Source: Ipomoea triloba
Taxonomy: Eukaryota > Streptophyta > Magnoliopsida > Solanales > Convolvulaceae
Assembly: GCF_003576645.1 (NCBI RefSeq)
Contig: NC_044917.1
Location: forward strand, 18,729,212 to 18,793,211
Length of the DNA: 64,000 nucleotides
Reading direction: 5' to 3'
In this document: positions 1 to 10,609 of the stretch, piece by piece
Layout: every line of letters begins with the position of its first letter
Position numbering within the stretch: position 1 is the first letter of the stretch
Made by a program: the position numbers and the translations under genes
The notes under the pieces: generated by a model
Told to the model about the DNA's origin: nothing
Databases searched by the model: none
What the model saw: only the letters and a program-made list of their open reading frames with translations

Positions 1-82
1 ACGCATCATAATGAAAATACACAAAAACACCATAAAACACACGACACACCCAAAATAATGGACCATAACTCCCCTGCCCTTA

Positions 83-220
83 ATGGTGCATTCGCTAACA
101 CTGTGTGGTGTATATTTACATACCTAGTGGTGTGTTTTTTTGTGATGCGTACCTAACGGTGAATATTTGTATGGTGCATTTTCTAACACTGAGTGGTGTA
201 CATCTGTATACATAGTGGTG
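83..220. repeat. Two direct copies of a ~50-bp repeat
   Basis: The segment at 83-132 is repeated with few changes at 171-220; both begin ATGGTGCATT and end AGTGGTG. No coding potential is visible. It may be the edge of another short-repeat element like its neighbour. The rest of 1-283 shows nothing recognisable. Confidence 0.6.
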
Positions 221-283
221 AGGCCGCACTATTCACACGTTAAGACGTGGCCACACTTGAACATGACCCTATATATATATATA

Positions 284-832
284 GGGAAGGGTTTAGGTGC
301 GGGGAAAGTTTCCCGTGCAGTTCTGCGGTTACGCAGCTTAAGCATTACAATGGCGCACCTTAAATACACAAACCACCCACCTTAAGCACACAAACAAAGC
401 ACCTTAAAAATCACAAATCACGCGCACCTAAAGCTTTAACCCGACGCACCTTAAGTACACAAACCACGCAACTTAAGTACACAAGCCACACACCTTAATA
501 ACACAAACTACGCACCTTAAGTTTCAACAACTCAGGCACCTTAAGCATACATATCACGCACCTTAAGAAGGAAAACCACGCACCTTAAACTTTAATTTCA
601 CTCACCTTAAGTTTCAACATTCACGCACCTTAAGCATACATATCACACACCTTAAGAAAGAAAATCACGCACCTTAAGCTTTAAGTTCACTCACCTTAGG
701 TTTTAACACTCACGCACCTTAAGCGTACAAATCACGCACCTTAAGAAGGAAAATCACGCACTTTAAGAAGAAAATTACACACCGAAAGCAAGCGCACAAC
801 CACACGGGAAACACCCCACCGCACAGGAACTG

Positions 833-835
<3 letters not shown>
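284..835 (+). mobile_element. Non-autonomous element rich in CACCTTAAG repeats (copy 1)
   Basis: The interior is about 20 irregular copies of a 20-30 bp unit built on CGCACCTTAAG. The left end, GGGAAGGGTTTAGGTGCGG, follows a TATATATATATA run. The right end runs into a longer TA run at 836-870. The reverse complement of the right end also carries a GTGCGGT...GTGTGGTTGTGC motif, so the ends are loosely inverted. A second copy lies in the opposite orientation at 9013-9750 and has matching ends. It has no open reading frame, so it would depend on an enzyme supplied elsewhere. I do not recognise a named family. The class is inferred from the ends and the TA-repeat target. Confidence 0.65.

Positions 836-889
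<54 letters not shown>
836..889. repeat. TA then GA microsatellite
   Basis: About 17 TA units are followed by about 10 GA units. The TA part abuts the right end of the CACCTTAAG element and is probably its target sequence. Confidence 0.9.
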
Positions 890-890
<1 letters not shown>

Positions 891-1196
891 CATTTGATCT
901 TGAATGAATCACTAATTATAAATTTTAGTTGAATATTGTGATCTTTTAGGAATTGTGTTGAAGATCATGTATAAAATTTAGTCTTTTTAATAGTTGGTTG
1001 CATATTTTTGTGGCTTACAGTGTATATTGTTATGTCTTCTAAAGCACATTGTTGTGCCTTCCAGTACACATTGTTATAGATCATATGTGAAAAAAAATTT
1101 TAATTAAAGGAGGAGTTGATATATGGATGAGATTCCACTACATGTTTCACCTGCGGCCTCTAACTCACGCACAACCTTGTATTTTTTCTTGTGTCT

Positions 1197-1265
1197 TCCG
1201 CCTAGGTGACCTAGGCGCTAGGCGGGCCTTTGGCACTCGACTAGTGCCTAACGTATTTTGCAACC
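1197..1265. mobile_element. GCCTAGGCG-type element (copy 1, truncated)
   Basis: A short block dense in GCCTAGGCG and CTAGGCGG words ends in TATTTTGCAACC. The same words and the same TTGCAAC end occur in the longer copies at 8539-9006 and 61022-61472. Only the right part of the element seems to be present. 890-1196 holds nothing recognisable. Confidence 0.5.
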
Positions 1266-1329
1266 TTAATTTCAGCCATAGGTGCCTTTTTTGTTGACCT
1301 TACCCTTTATCTTCTACTCGTAGGTGCCT

Positions 1330-2260
1330 TGCAATATCTTACTTGTACTCCTGATATTTATTTTGCAATTAATAAACTATATAAACTTCTGCATGCTCTT
1401 ATTAAAGATCATTGACTTTTAATGAAGAGATTGCTTCGATATGTTAAGGGTGTTGGGCGTCGGCTGGGTTGGCCAAGTTCAGCCCCTGCTCGATTCTAGA
1501 CATTGCGTTGTGGTTTACCATGGAGGGATGTGGTTAAATGGTTAATGTCCACCTACTTATCACTAATTGGTTTTAAGTATGATATGGTAACCAGATAGCC
1601 AAAACCTCTATGGATAAGCGTGCTTGACTTACACCAGTCACATGATGAGTGACCCCTTACAGCAGTCACAGGATGAGTGACCTCCTGGGAAGTAAGTATA
1701 ATGCAGCGCTCTCTTAATTGTGGTCTTCAATGTTGACTGTGTTAGTTGTCTTGATGATTGTAATTCAACAAGTGGCTTTACTATCTTTATTGGGTCCAAT
1801 CTCGTCTCATAGGCTTGAAGGAAGCAAAAAACGATTGCTAGGTCGTCAACTGAAGCAGAATACAATGTTGTGTCAGTTGTCCTAATGGTTGTAATTCAAC
1901 AAGTGGCTTTGTTATTTTTATTAGCTTCAATCTCGTCTCATGGGCTTGTGGGAAGCAAAAAACAATTGCTAGGCCGTCAACTAAAGCATAATACAAAGTT
2001 GTAGCTAATGGTGCAACTGAGGTAACGTGGTTAGTCTTTTTCTAAATGAACTAGTTGATCCGTCACCAATGTTGTGGTGTGATAACTTTGTGCGCTAATT
2101 CTATTTTTCATGTAAGAACCAAACATGTTCGAGATTGACTATCACTTTGTTTGGGACAAAGTTACATGTAGTTACAAGTTAACTTCATCTCCACCTAATA
2201 TCAAATAACCGATATTTTCACTAAAGCTGCGTGACAAGCTATATCAAATGATTGAATTTG
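1330..2260 (+). pseudogene. Ty1/Copia retrotransposon remnant (RT end and RNase H)
   Basis: Conceptual translation in shifting frames gives the Copia landmarks in order. A TPDIYFAINKL-like block and RLLRYVKG (end of reverse transcriptase) lie near 1340-1450. CNSTSGF and SSTEAEY (RNase H) lie near 1760-1870. RTKH is near 2115 and a degenerate DIFTKA is near 2215. Stops and frameshifts are frequent, so no protein is made. No LTR was found. The RNase H part is present twice (see 1735-2000). It is an old fragment; the family assignment is firm, the lineage is not. Confidence 0.8.
1735..2000 (+). repeat. Duplicated ~130-bp piece of the Copia RNase H
   Basis: 1735-1865 and 1873-2000 both read through the same block: GTAATTCAACAAGTGGCTTT, then GAAGCAAAAAACRATTGCTA, then the STEAEY-equivalent. 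The second copy has more lesions. It continues into the downstream RNase H sequence, so this is a local tandem duplication inside the remnant. Confidence 0.75.
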
Positions 2261-2299
2261 ATTATATCTCCCTATTTCTACTAGGGTTTGTATTATGAT

Positions 2300-2598
2300 T
2301 GGTACATATCTAAAAACTTAATAAGTGTGAATGAAGGTTATACCCTTCATTTATGTCCGTTTTTCCATTAAGTTTTTTTGTACATTATGCTATAAAAGTT
2401 GTACTTTACAATATATTAGACAAACATATCCCTATCGTTATAACTTTCGTTATTTTTTTCACTATTGTTATCATGAACATTCATCCACTATATATTTTCT
2501 TATTTTCTTCAATAATGATAATATATACATATTATATATTGGAGTTATATGTTAGTTATTTTCTAAAATATAAATATAAAATTTATAAAAATATTTTA

Positions 2599-2629
<31 letters not shown>

Positions 2630-2732
2630 TACAATAATTTAAATATCTAAAATCTAAATAAATTTAAAATTTTAATATAAAATATTAATATTGGACACCT
2701 ATTTTTTGCGCATCGAGCATAAGAAAAACTAG
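2300..2732 (+). mobile_element. AT-rich segment with a Helitron-like 3' end
   Basis: The segment is very AT-rich, with an ATT microsatellite at 2600-2629. It ends TTTTTGCGCATCGAGCAT, then about 10 bases, then CTAG followed by T (2729-2733). A GC-richer hairpin about 10 nt before CTRR, followed by T, is the usual 3' end of plant Helitrons. A related but clearer end is at 37450. The hairpin here is degenerate and no 5' end was found, so this is tentative. Confidence 0.3.
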
Positions 2733-2848
2733 TATCCTATATACATGTACATATCATTACAGAATACAATATATAGAAAATCATTTTCAACATCCTCTCA
2801 TACAGAGGTATTATGACATTAGAGCAAGCACATCAGTTGGAGATTTGT

Positions 2849-4571
2849 TGTCACGCCCCACTTCTAGGACATGACCCGGCCGTATCGTTACGTGAAAACT
2901 TGTAACAATACGAAGCCTAACCATACATACCTCTCGAAACCTTCATAACACTTGAATACATAATAATTCCACAACAAAGAACTAGTTCTTCCCAAAACAC
3001 TCATCAATTCACCACTATTAAATATTTACAATCAATAGTAGTATGTCCAAAATGCATCACAAGCACCAAAATCAAGCACAATGATTTACCAGAAATACAA
3101 ATGGGGCAAAGCTATTATCCCACACAAGCAAAAATCCATGATAAGCTCCAATGCTAGGACTAAGTCTCCTAGTTTCAAAATTCACCTTCGAGATCTCATC
3201 ACTTGTGCTCGTGCTATTCACATGTCCTTAACTACTCTGAAACATGAGGAAATACAATTAATGAGCTAATGCCCAGTAAGTGATACTCTTCTCAACCCCG
3301 GATCAAGTAACCTTAAAAAAATACAATAAGCTTTATAGTAATTTAATAGGTGCAAATCACAATCTTCAAACTGTATCGAAGTCATATAATTCCATCATAC
3401 CATACACAGGTTCTTCAAAATAGCAACTTTAGCTTTAGCTACACGGGCATCAACATTATTTCATAACACAATACTTTCAAAGCTCAAAACATTCTTTAAC
3501 CCATGACTCATTAACAACCTACACCCACCATTATACCTTGAGAAATATGTCATTATCGGTATAATGATCTAAAAAGACTCGACGATTCGGAATGAGTCAG
3601 GCTCGATGATTCAGAATGAGCCGGATGGAACGCTCCAACATATAATTCAAAAGTAAAGACTCGACGATTCGTAATGAGTCAAGCTTGACGATTCGGAATG
3701 AGCATTTAGGAACGTTCCAAGCCGAACAAAATTAACAAATTGTAGGTTGCCTCATGAGCTTGGTCAAACATTTCAAATAATTGTTATAATCAAATAGCCC
3801 ATTTTAGCAAAAATCATTTCCTTAACACCACATAACAAAGTGCATAACCAAAGTAATATGGAATCCGAATAACTCATAACTTGGCAAAACAAATATGACT
3901 TCATAAACTAATAATTGTCAAATAAGTTACGTGATCCTCTTTTATAGCAAAATACCTTAGTACAAATCATACCAATAAATCGAATAATAATGAAATCACA
4001 CTTTAACAATCACAAATAGCTTGAGTCATACTATATCAAAAGACCAAAATATTTTTAACTCAAACTAACTCTAAAAATGGATATTCAAAGTAGTAGAGAT
4101 TCCAAAATAGGTTATGTGTTTTGCAAAATAAGGAGAGACGAGTTAACCACTTACCTAAAACATCCAAATCTTAGCTATTTAGCTCGATCACCCAAATACT
4201 CTTTGTCAAAATCCCTAATATTTTCAAAACATCGATCTTAGGGCTCCAATGATAAACCCAACTCAAAAAGAGTGAAATATGGAGGTCAAACTTACCTTGA
4301 ATACTCCAAAAATTACTTGAGACCTAAGCTTGAAGAAGATGGAGATCAAAGCTTCAAGAATTTTTCTTCCTTCATCTCTCTAGTCAATCTCCTTATCCTT
4401 TTTCATTCAAATGAGATATTTATCCAAGATGAAGTGATTCCTTAGCCTTTAAGAATAAGGAATGGTAATTTGGTAATTTTATCCAATATCATAATTAAGA
4501 AACTTTGACTTATTGACTTCATTTAATAAACAAAGTATAATTGCTTTTCTTAAAAAAAAATGGGTATTACA
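2849..4571 (-). mobile_element. Solo LTR (about 1.7 kb), probably Ty3/Gypsy
   Basis: The ends are TGTCACGCCCC and GGGTATTACA, so both strands run TG...CA. On the minus strand it reads TGTAATACCC...GGGGCGTGACA, a form I associate with plant chromovirus LTRs. The flanking pentamers TTTGT and TTTTT match at 4 of 5 positions, a plausible decayed target duplication. There is no internal retrotransposon sequence beside it, hence solo LTR. A short internal repeat at 3575-3715 alternates GACTCGACGATTCGGAATGAGTC-like pieces (read as two 10-12 base halves). It lies inside the Harbinger-type MITE. Confidence 0.6.
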
Positions 4572-4804
4572 TTTTTTCACAATTTTTTAGATGTCATATA
4601 GGATAGAAGTGTATGGAAATGGAAAAAAAAAAATAACAAAACAAAACAAAAAAGGTTGGGGGTAGGGGGATAAAAAAGCAAACAAAATAATTAATTTGGA
4701 GCCCTTTTCACACCCAACCGGAGCGTGCAACGCACCTAAAAAGAAAAAAAAAATTCTTGCAGAATGTATTTTTCTCTTCTCTCTACTCTCACCTCCACTC
4801 CTTC

Positions 4805-5047
4805 GCGATTTTTTAGTAGTTTTTGTAATTGTGATTAGGAAAGAGAAAATAAATGAGGAAAAAAATTAAAACAAATCAAATTTTCAATGGAATTTTTTCG
4901 CGATTTTTTAGTAGTTTTTATAAGTATGATTAGGAAAGAGAAAATAAGTGAGGAAAAAAAATTAAAACAAATCAAATTTTAAAAAAATAAGTATGATTAG
5001 GAAAGAGAAAATAAGTGAGGAAAAAAAATTAAAACAAATCAAATTTT
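4805..5047. repeat. Three tandem copies of an ~80-bp AT-rich unit
   Basis: A unit holding GATTAGGAAAGAGAAAATAA, GTGAGGAAAAAAA and AACAAATCAAATTTT occurs at about 4832-4884, 4927-4980 and 4990-5047. The first two copies also share the upstream CGCGATTTTTTAGTAG. It lies inside the right part of the MITE. Confidence 0.75.
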
Positions 5048-5342
5048 AAAAAAATAATAATAATAATAAACTGAAGTTGTCAGGAGCGCGCCCGCTGGGC
5101 GGCTGCTCGCGCACAGCAGCAGAGTATAAAAATAAAATAAAAAATAAAATTGGTTAGCGTTTCCAGTAGCATTATCCTTCATTTGCAGAAGGATCCCTCT
5201 CCCTCTCTCTCCTCTCCTCTCCAATCTCATGCCAACATGGCTAATTTTCTGACATTAACCCCAAAATATGTGTTAGTGTGGATTCTCTTAAGCTAAAAGT
5301 CAGAAAAATCCCCACTAAAACGCACTAATGGAGATGCTCTTA

Positions 5343-5771
5343 GAATACCAGTGTTGAGGTTTCTTGCTGGTTATCAATAGAGAAGACTGATTGGTACAAG
5401 TATTCTGTTCAGCATGACATACATGCCAGAATCACTTTTTCAACATGCAGAATATAACCACAACACCCAAAAGACACAATCTTTAATTACTTCTCAAGGT
5501 AAAAGTGAAACATTTTGAAACTAAGGATAGACCTTGCTGGGGAGAATCCATTTATTGGGTATACCAGATATGGTGACTACTCCCAGAATATCAGAAACTA
5601 TGGCCATCCAGATTTACAAAGGATGGTCATCAGATAGCATCAAAGGTGACAATTCAAGATAACTACCAACACATTTAGTTGACAATTTTCCAACAAGCAG
5701 TTACCTCTTTTAAGGAATACATAGATAATAGATTCTATATCAATGCACAACTTCTTTCTTCAGAATTGCAG
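5343..5771. other. Spacer, probably 3' UTR of the minus-strand gene
   Basis: This is unique-looking sequence with no open frame and no repeat that I can see. It lies just downstream of the stop codon of the gene at 5772-6873, so part of it is likely its 3' untranslated region. No clear AATAAA signal was picked out. Confidence 0.35.
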
Positions 5772-6873
5772 TCAATCTGATTCCTCCTCTTTGCCACTGT
5801 TATCATAATCTTCATCACTTATGTCAAACTCTTTGTCACTAAAATCCCGATCAAGTTGAGGATGGCTCCGAATATCTTTCATCAGCTCCTCATCAGCCTC
5901 TTCACTTTTCCCACTCAACTTCCTCTTCAATATGGCCTCAAATATTTCGGGAATTGCTTCTCCATCTCCTTCAATGAGCCTCTCTATCCTCTTCTTCAAT
6001 GCTGCAATAGAACAAAATACATTCTCAATCCTCTCTCAGGGCAATCAAACTATAAAATCTCATCACCATTAAGTAAAGATGCAATATGTTCTCAATGATC
6101 TGTTCTTATTCTTTAAACTATCATAACCAATTGATCCCATCCATATTCAGCTGCAGTACAACAAGTATGGGGAAAGCAAAGCAAACACTATACATCTCCC
6201 CCCCCCCCCCCCGCAACACATACACACACACAAAAAAGAAGTTAGAATCTTGGAAGAATTTAATGTCATTCAGAGCATAATAAGACTACTAAAATTTCTC
6301 ATAAACATTTATTCTTACATCTCTCTATCTTCTTCAATGCTGCAACCGAAACAAAATATATTCTCACTCCTCACTCTCTCAGGGAAATTTTTTTTTTTTA
6401 AAAAAAAAATAGTTATTACAGGAAACACTACAATGAAGTCACCTTCGGATAGAATAAATGTCCACTTTTCCTCACTCCCATTCTTTTTAAAGTTACAAAA
6501 TCAAACACCAACAATCACAAGTAAATTAAAACGAACAAAAAAAAAAAAGGACAGACCAATAGGAAGTCAGAACCAGAATACAAAAAGCTCGATCATTTCT
6601 TATAATTTGTAATTTGTAAAAGTAACCTTCATTGCTGAGGTCTTGGGAATCATTACAGTCTGTGTCAGCCACCCTTTCGAATTGCTCCGGCTCTAACTCA
6701 GGAATCGGGCAATTAGGGTTAGGATTTTCGGAGGTGAAAAACCGATAGTGCATCAAAATTGAAGAGGGTGAAGGTCGTAGTGACGGGAAGCGTATAGGGG
6801 TTTGATTGGTGGGCAAAATGGGGTAAACATTGCGAGAGCAGAGTGAAATCGCTGTTGAGATTGAACGTTTCAT
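5772..6873 (-). CDS. Small acidic plant protein, probably mitochondrial (two exons)
   Basis: Exon 1 is 6627-6873 (minus) and ends GAAG before a GT. Exon 2 is 5772-6001 and starts after TTCTATTGCAG. Joined, they give 477 nt, 158 residues plus stop, with the split codon restored as Ala. Residues 1-50 are rich in Ser, Arg and Pro with no acidic residue, starting MKRSISTAISLCSR, like a mitochondrial presequence. The middle is charged (LKKRIERLIEG, then EAIPEIFEAILKRKL). The last 40 residues are very acidic (DEDYDNSGKEEESD). A telo-box (AAAACCCTAA on the minus strand, 6891-6900) lies 18 nt upstream of the ATG, as in many plant translation-related genes. I do not recognise the family. A mitoribosome-associated role is inference only. 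The intron carries a copy of the 3' splice site. Confidence 0.75.
6319..6339 (-). other. Possible 21-nt microexon from a duplicated splice site
   Basis: The intron of the gene at 5772-6873 holds a second copy of the start of exon 2 with its acceptor. On the minus strand GTTTCGGTTGCAG precedes CATTGAAGAAGATAGAGAGAT, and GTAAGAAT follows. The 21 nt would keep the reading frame. The duplicated block spans about 6313-6390, against 5985-6050 for the original. Use of this exon is inference. Confidence 0.35.
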
Positions 6874-6890
6874 TTTCGAATCTCTGGTCC

Positions 6891-6900
6891 TTAGGGTTTT
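6891..6900 (-). promoter_or_regulatory. Telo-box near the start of the mitochondrial-type gene
   Basis: The minus strand reads AAAACCCTAA, 18 nt before the ATG at 6873. Telo-boxes (AAACCCTA) are known promoter or 5' UTR elements of plant genes for ribosomal and other growth-related proteins. No TATA box was assigned. Confidence 0.45.
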
Positions 6901-7224
6901 AGGACTCGGGAGGGTTTTTCAATTTTATGGAAGAAAATTAATTAATTAAAACAGAGAACCAGAAAATAATGGTGAACGTGGCAAATTATACCATGTACCA
7001 GAGTCTAACTTGTATTGTGGACCCTGATAAAAAAAATAACATTCAGATTTTGTACTTACAATTGATGCATTTCATACTTGCATTGTTTGTAAACACATTG
7101 AAGGCAAATCACATGGTAATTACTGACACATAACATTATAACTACAAACACATACACGATTAACTACAGGTACCAAATATGTTAACTGTAGACACATAAC
7201 GTGTTAACATATTATGTACATGTA

Positions 7225-7385
7225 ATTAATAACTTATGTGTCTCAACCCAATGGGTAGTTCAAATAGCAAGTGAGCTCTCTTTGTGGGAAAAAATTTAGG
7301 GAGAACTCGGGTTTGATTCCCACAAGTGATGATTTCCCTTAGCCCAATTCTTGTGCCTCTCGGAGCGAACGAATAGTTAATTGCA
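7225..7385 (+). mobile_element. tRNA-derived SINE, Au-like head
   Basis: CCAATGGGTAGTTCAAATAG resembles an A box region. GGGTTTGATTCCC at about 7309 matches the B box GGTTCGANTCC with one change. Spacing and order fit a tRNA-derived head, followed by a short body ending near 7385. No clear poly-A tail or target duplication was fixed. 6901-7224 holds no recognised feature. Confidence 0.5.
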
Positions 7386-8260
7386 ATTACAAGTTTTTGG
7401 ATCAGGGTTCACAATGCAATATGAACCATGATCTATAGTATAACGCAATTGACAAATTATTATGTCGACCCTGGTCCAATATACACAATTTCTATACTAA
7501 ATGTTCATAATTTATATTCTGAATGTTCACAACTTAATGTTCACTACATACGAGTGTTCACAATTTAAATTGTGAACACTCAATATGTAAATTGTGAAAA
7601 TTCAATATTAAAATTAAGATGCGTTCACCTTGCAAGGTGTACCCAAATCTATAGTATAGCTATTGATAACAAGTTGTTATGTCATGGACCCGGGTCCAAA
7701 ACGACGTCGTTTTGCTTCAAAATGACATTGCCTGAATTTTTATTTTTAAAAAACTAATTGCTTCATTCCTTGCCGTTAACTTACTGTTTGTCTTTAGAAT
7801 TCGTCCCTCTATATTCATAATTTTTGAACTCTATATTCACAATTTTAGATCTCAATATACAAAATTACAAAACTCAATATTCACAACGGCAAAACTCTAT
7901 ATTCACAACTTTTGAACTCTATACTCACAATTTTGAACTCTAAATTTATAATTACAAAACTCTATATTCACAATTTCAAAACTCTATATTCACAATTTCA
8001 TAACTTTATATTCACAATAACAGAACTCTATATTCAACCGTATAACACAATTTTTGAATCAATATTCACAATTTTTGAACTCTATATTCACAAGCAAAAA
8101 ATAAAAAAATAAAAAAAATTATTGACTGAGGAAACGGTGCCACTACCGGCACCGTTATCTCAAACGCGCATTTTTTACCAGGGTCCACCTTGCAAGCTTG
8201 ACCAGGGTCCACCTTGCAAGCTTGACCAGGGTCCATAGCATAATTTTCCCACAATAATCA
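7386..8260. mobile_element. Non-coding element with TATATTCACAATTT repeats and TGGACC ends
   Basis: 7800-8095 is an array of 20-30 bp units built on CTCTATATTCACAATTT and GAACTC. It is bordered by GGATCAGGGTTCAC (7398), GGACCCGGGTCC (7685) and three close copies of CAGGGTCCACCTTGCAAGC (8178-8235). The same GGACC and AAACGACGTCGTTTT words border the ATGAAACT arrays at 18945-21760, which suggests one family with variable interiors. No reading frame is convincing. Confidence 0.45.
8178..8235. repeat. Tandem copies of a 28-bp TGGACCCTGGTC-containing unit
   Basis: The unit CCAGGGTCCACCTTGCAAGC plus TTGA is present twice in full and a third time in part. It lies at the right border of the TATATTCACAATTT element. 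8261-8538 is AT-rich and holds nothing else visible. Confidence 0.7.
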
Positions 8261-8538
8261 AAATAAATAAAGGAACACATGAATCTTATAAATATTAGAA
8301 GATGAAAGTTTAATTTTTTATGATAAGGAATATTATTATCTAGCATAATTTTGTTTACAGATTGCATTGAACTTAGTAGGTATTGTGTTTCAAAAAAAAT
8401 TATATTTAGCTTCTAGACAATGCAAATAGTTTTTTTTTATATAATTTTTTTTCTATTATAATTAGATTTTAATATTGGCATCATAACGAATGAAATAAAA
8501 ATGTTTTGTAGACAATAAGCCAATGATATATATATCAT

Positions 8539-9006
8539 GGTTGAAAAGATTGCTACGGGCTCAAGAGCGCTCAGGAACTGCCTAGCGCCTAGGCGGGGAT
8601 TAATTAGCGCCTAAGCGCCAGTATATTTTTTTGTTTTTATTTTTTTAAAATTTGTTTAAATATTTTTAATTTTTAAAGACTAATAGTTATAAACTATGTA
8701 ATAAGTTACTAGTTAATACTAAAATATTAAATATTAACTTAAAAAATATCTAGAGGTAATACAATTTAGGGTTATTTCGCTCAAAACGATGTTGTTTTGA
8801 GTGAAATAACATATTTAATAAAATGTACAATTGCTAATCGCTTGACTAGGCGGCCTAGTCGGTGCCTATGAGGTCTAGTCGGCGCCTAGGCGGTGCTTAG
8901 GCTGCCTAGGCGGCACTTAGCCGGCCAGCTGCCTAGACCACCATTTAAAGTGATACGCTAAGCGGTCGATCAGCGCCTAGCAATCGGCGCCTAGGCGGAA
9001 TTTTTA
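8539..9006. mobile_element. GCCTAGGCG-type non-autonomous element (copy 2)
   Basis: Both ends are dense in the self-complementary word GCCTAGGC and its variants (8576-8620 and 8840-9000). The middle is AT-rich with AATATTAAATATTAA-like stretches. The left end GGTTGAAAAGATTG and the right GGCGGAATTTTT resemble, less cleanly, the GGTTGCAAAAAT ends of copy 3. No coding capacity. The GC-rich ends would pair strongly with each other. Confidence 0.6.
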
Positions 9007-9012
9007 TATATA

Positions 9013-9750
9013 ATACGGCTCAATTACGGTTGGGCTCAGGTGCGGTTGTGCAGTTTGAGTAGAGCCATTGATCTTGCCAAAATCAACATTCAGAATTATC
9101 AATGTTTAAAAAATGTGGTGGCTATTTGGTCATTTTCCATATAGGTCAAACTTAATGTATGTGATTTTTCTTCTTAAGGTGCGTGTTTTTTAGCTTAAGG
9201 TGTGTTAGTTGTTGAAACTTAAGTACGTCGGTCTAAAGCTTTAGAAGCGTGGTTTTTCTTCTTAAGGTGTGTGGTTTTTCTTTTTAAAGTGCGTGGTTTT
9301 TGTGCTTAAAGTGCATGGTTTTGAGCTTAAGGTGTGTTAATTTTTAAAACATAAGTGCGTTGGTCTAAAGCCTTAAGTGCGTGGTTTTCCTTCTTAATGT
9401 GTGTGGTTTGTATGCTTAAGGTGCGTCAGTTGTTGAAACTTAAGGTACGTCGGCCTAAGACTTTAGATGCGTGATTTTTCGTCTTAAGGTGTATTGTTTC
9501 CCTTCTTAAGGTTCAATTTTTAAAATTTTTTTTTTCTATTATTATTATTATTATTTTTTTTTTTTTGCAGTTCCAAAACACAAACAAGTTTCTTTATAAG
9601 ATTTTCTAAACAAAACCATATTTATGTTAATCCAGCTTAAGGTGCGTGCATAGATTAGAAGTTTACAGTGCATTAGTTTAATTTTTTTTTTTAAAGAATA
9701 GATCACTGCACAATCGCACGAAAACCCTTTTCCGCACCTGAACCTTTCCC
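9013..9750 (-). mobile_element. Non-autonomous CACCTTAAG element (copy 2)
   Basis: This is the reverse-strand relative of 284-835. The interior is copies of CTTAAGGTGCGTGGTTTTT units. The right end on the minus strand reads GGGAAAGGTTCAGGTGCGG and abuts a TATATATATATATA run at 9751. The left end also faces a short TATATATA run and carries CAGGTGCGGTTGTGCAG. So each end lies in TA repeats, as for copy 1. It directly abuts the GCCTAGGCG element. No gene product. Confidence 0.65.
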
Positions 9751-10609
9751 TATATATATATATAAAACCCAAAAAAAAAGAACTTTTACTTTTTAAAAAA
9801 TTAAAATAAGTACAATTTAAATTTTCAAATAAAAAATTCATATTAAAAAATATATACACATTATTCATTAATTGAAAATATTATTAAATTAAATAATATA
9901 AACTTCATATACACATATGTATTTATGTCTTTGAATTTTACATCGTGAGTGTAAAATTGACAAAAAAAAATATTAAAAATATATTTGATAAAAAAATTAT
10001 AAGGAAAAGGTACAAATAGGCATTGAATTATTTGGGAGATAGCAATTAAGTGATCGAACACGAATAAGCTCCAAATTATCAATGTTCCTGTAAAAAAAAA
10101 CAATTAGCATTTTTAGCAGGTTAACAACAGGTTTGCGTTGATTGGGATACTATGTGTATTTATATAATTTTTTTATTATCCTACTTGGACTACATGTAAG
10201 CATTTGACCCTTTGAAGTCAAAATTTAAAGCTCTAATTTCCTCTCTCCTCGATTTTTTTTCTCCTGTTCTTCGATCATTCGCGTATGTAACTATGGATTT
10301 TGTGTTTTTTCTCTCTTTCGCGGTTGTTTGCGGTATTTTTTAATCTTAAAAATACTATGTGCGTGTAATTTCTTAAACTGAAGTATCAATTCCTTGATCG
10401 AAGTTTATACATTGAAAAACTTTCGCAAAAATACATAAATATTGTGAATGGTATGTTTTTCATGATGGAGATACCAAAATAGTATACAAAATGCAATGCC
10501 TATTACATTTGTCAGATCACATGCAGAATCCAACCATAGTATTATAGTAATATATAGGAATTAAAAGTTAAGATGAAGATCGAAATAATGTCAAATTTGA
10601 GCTTGCATG

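Larger units (their letters stand above)
2822..5339. mobile_element. Harbinger-type MITE, split by a solo LTR
   Basis: The left end GAGCAAGCACATCAGTTGG and the inverted right end (GAGCATCTCCATTAGTGC on the other strand) form the familiar GAGCATCTCCA-type terminal repeats. Both ends are flanked by TTA (2819-2821 and 5340-5342), the 3-bp target duplication of PIF/Harbinger elements. It encodes nothing. Its original length would be about 0.8 kb, because 2849-4571 is a later LTR insertion. 5060-5330 carries a GC-rich patch and a CT-rich tract. Confidence 0.7.

Noticed and set aside
6250..6612. 120-codon plus-strand frame
   Set aside because: It lies in the intron and exon antisense of the minus-strand gene and contains low-complexity runs.
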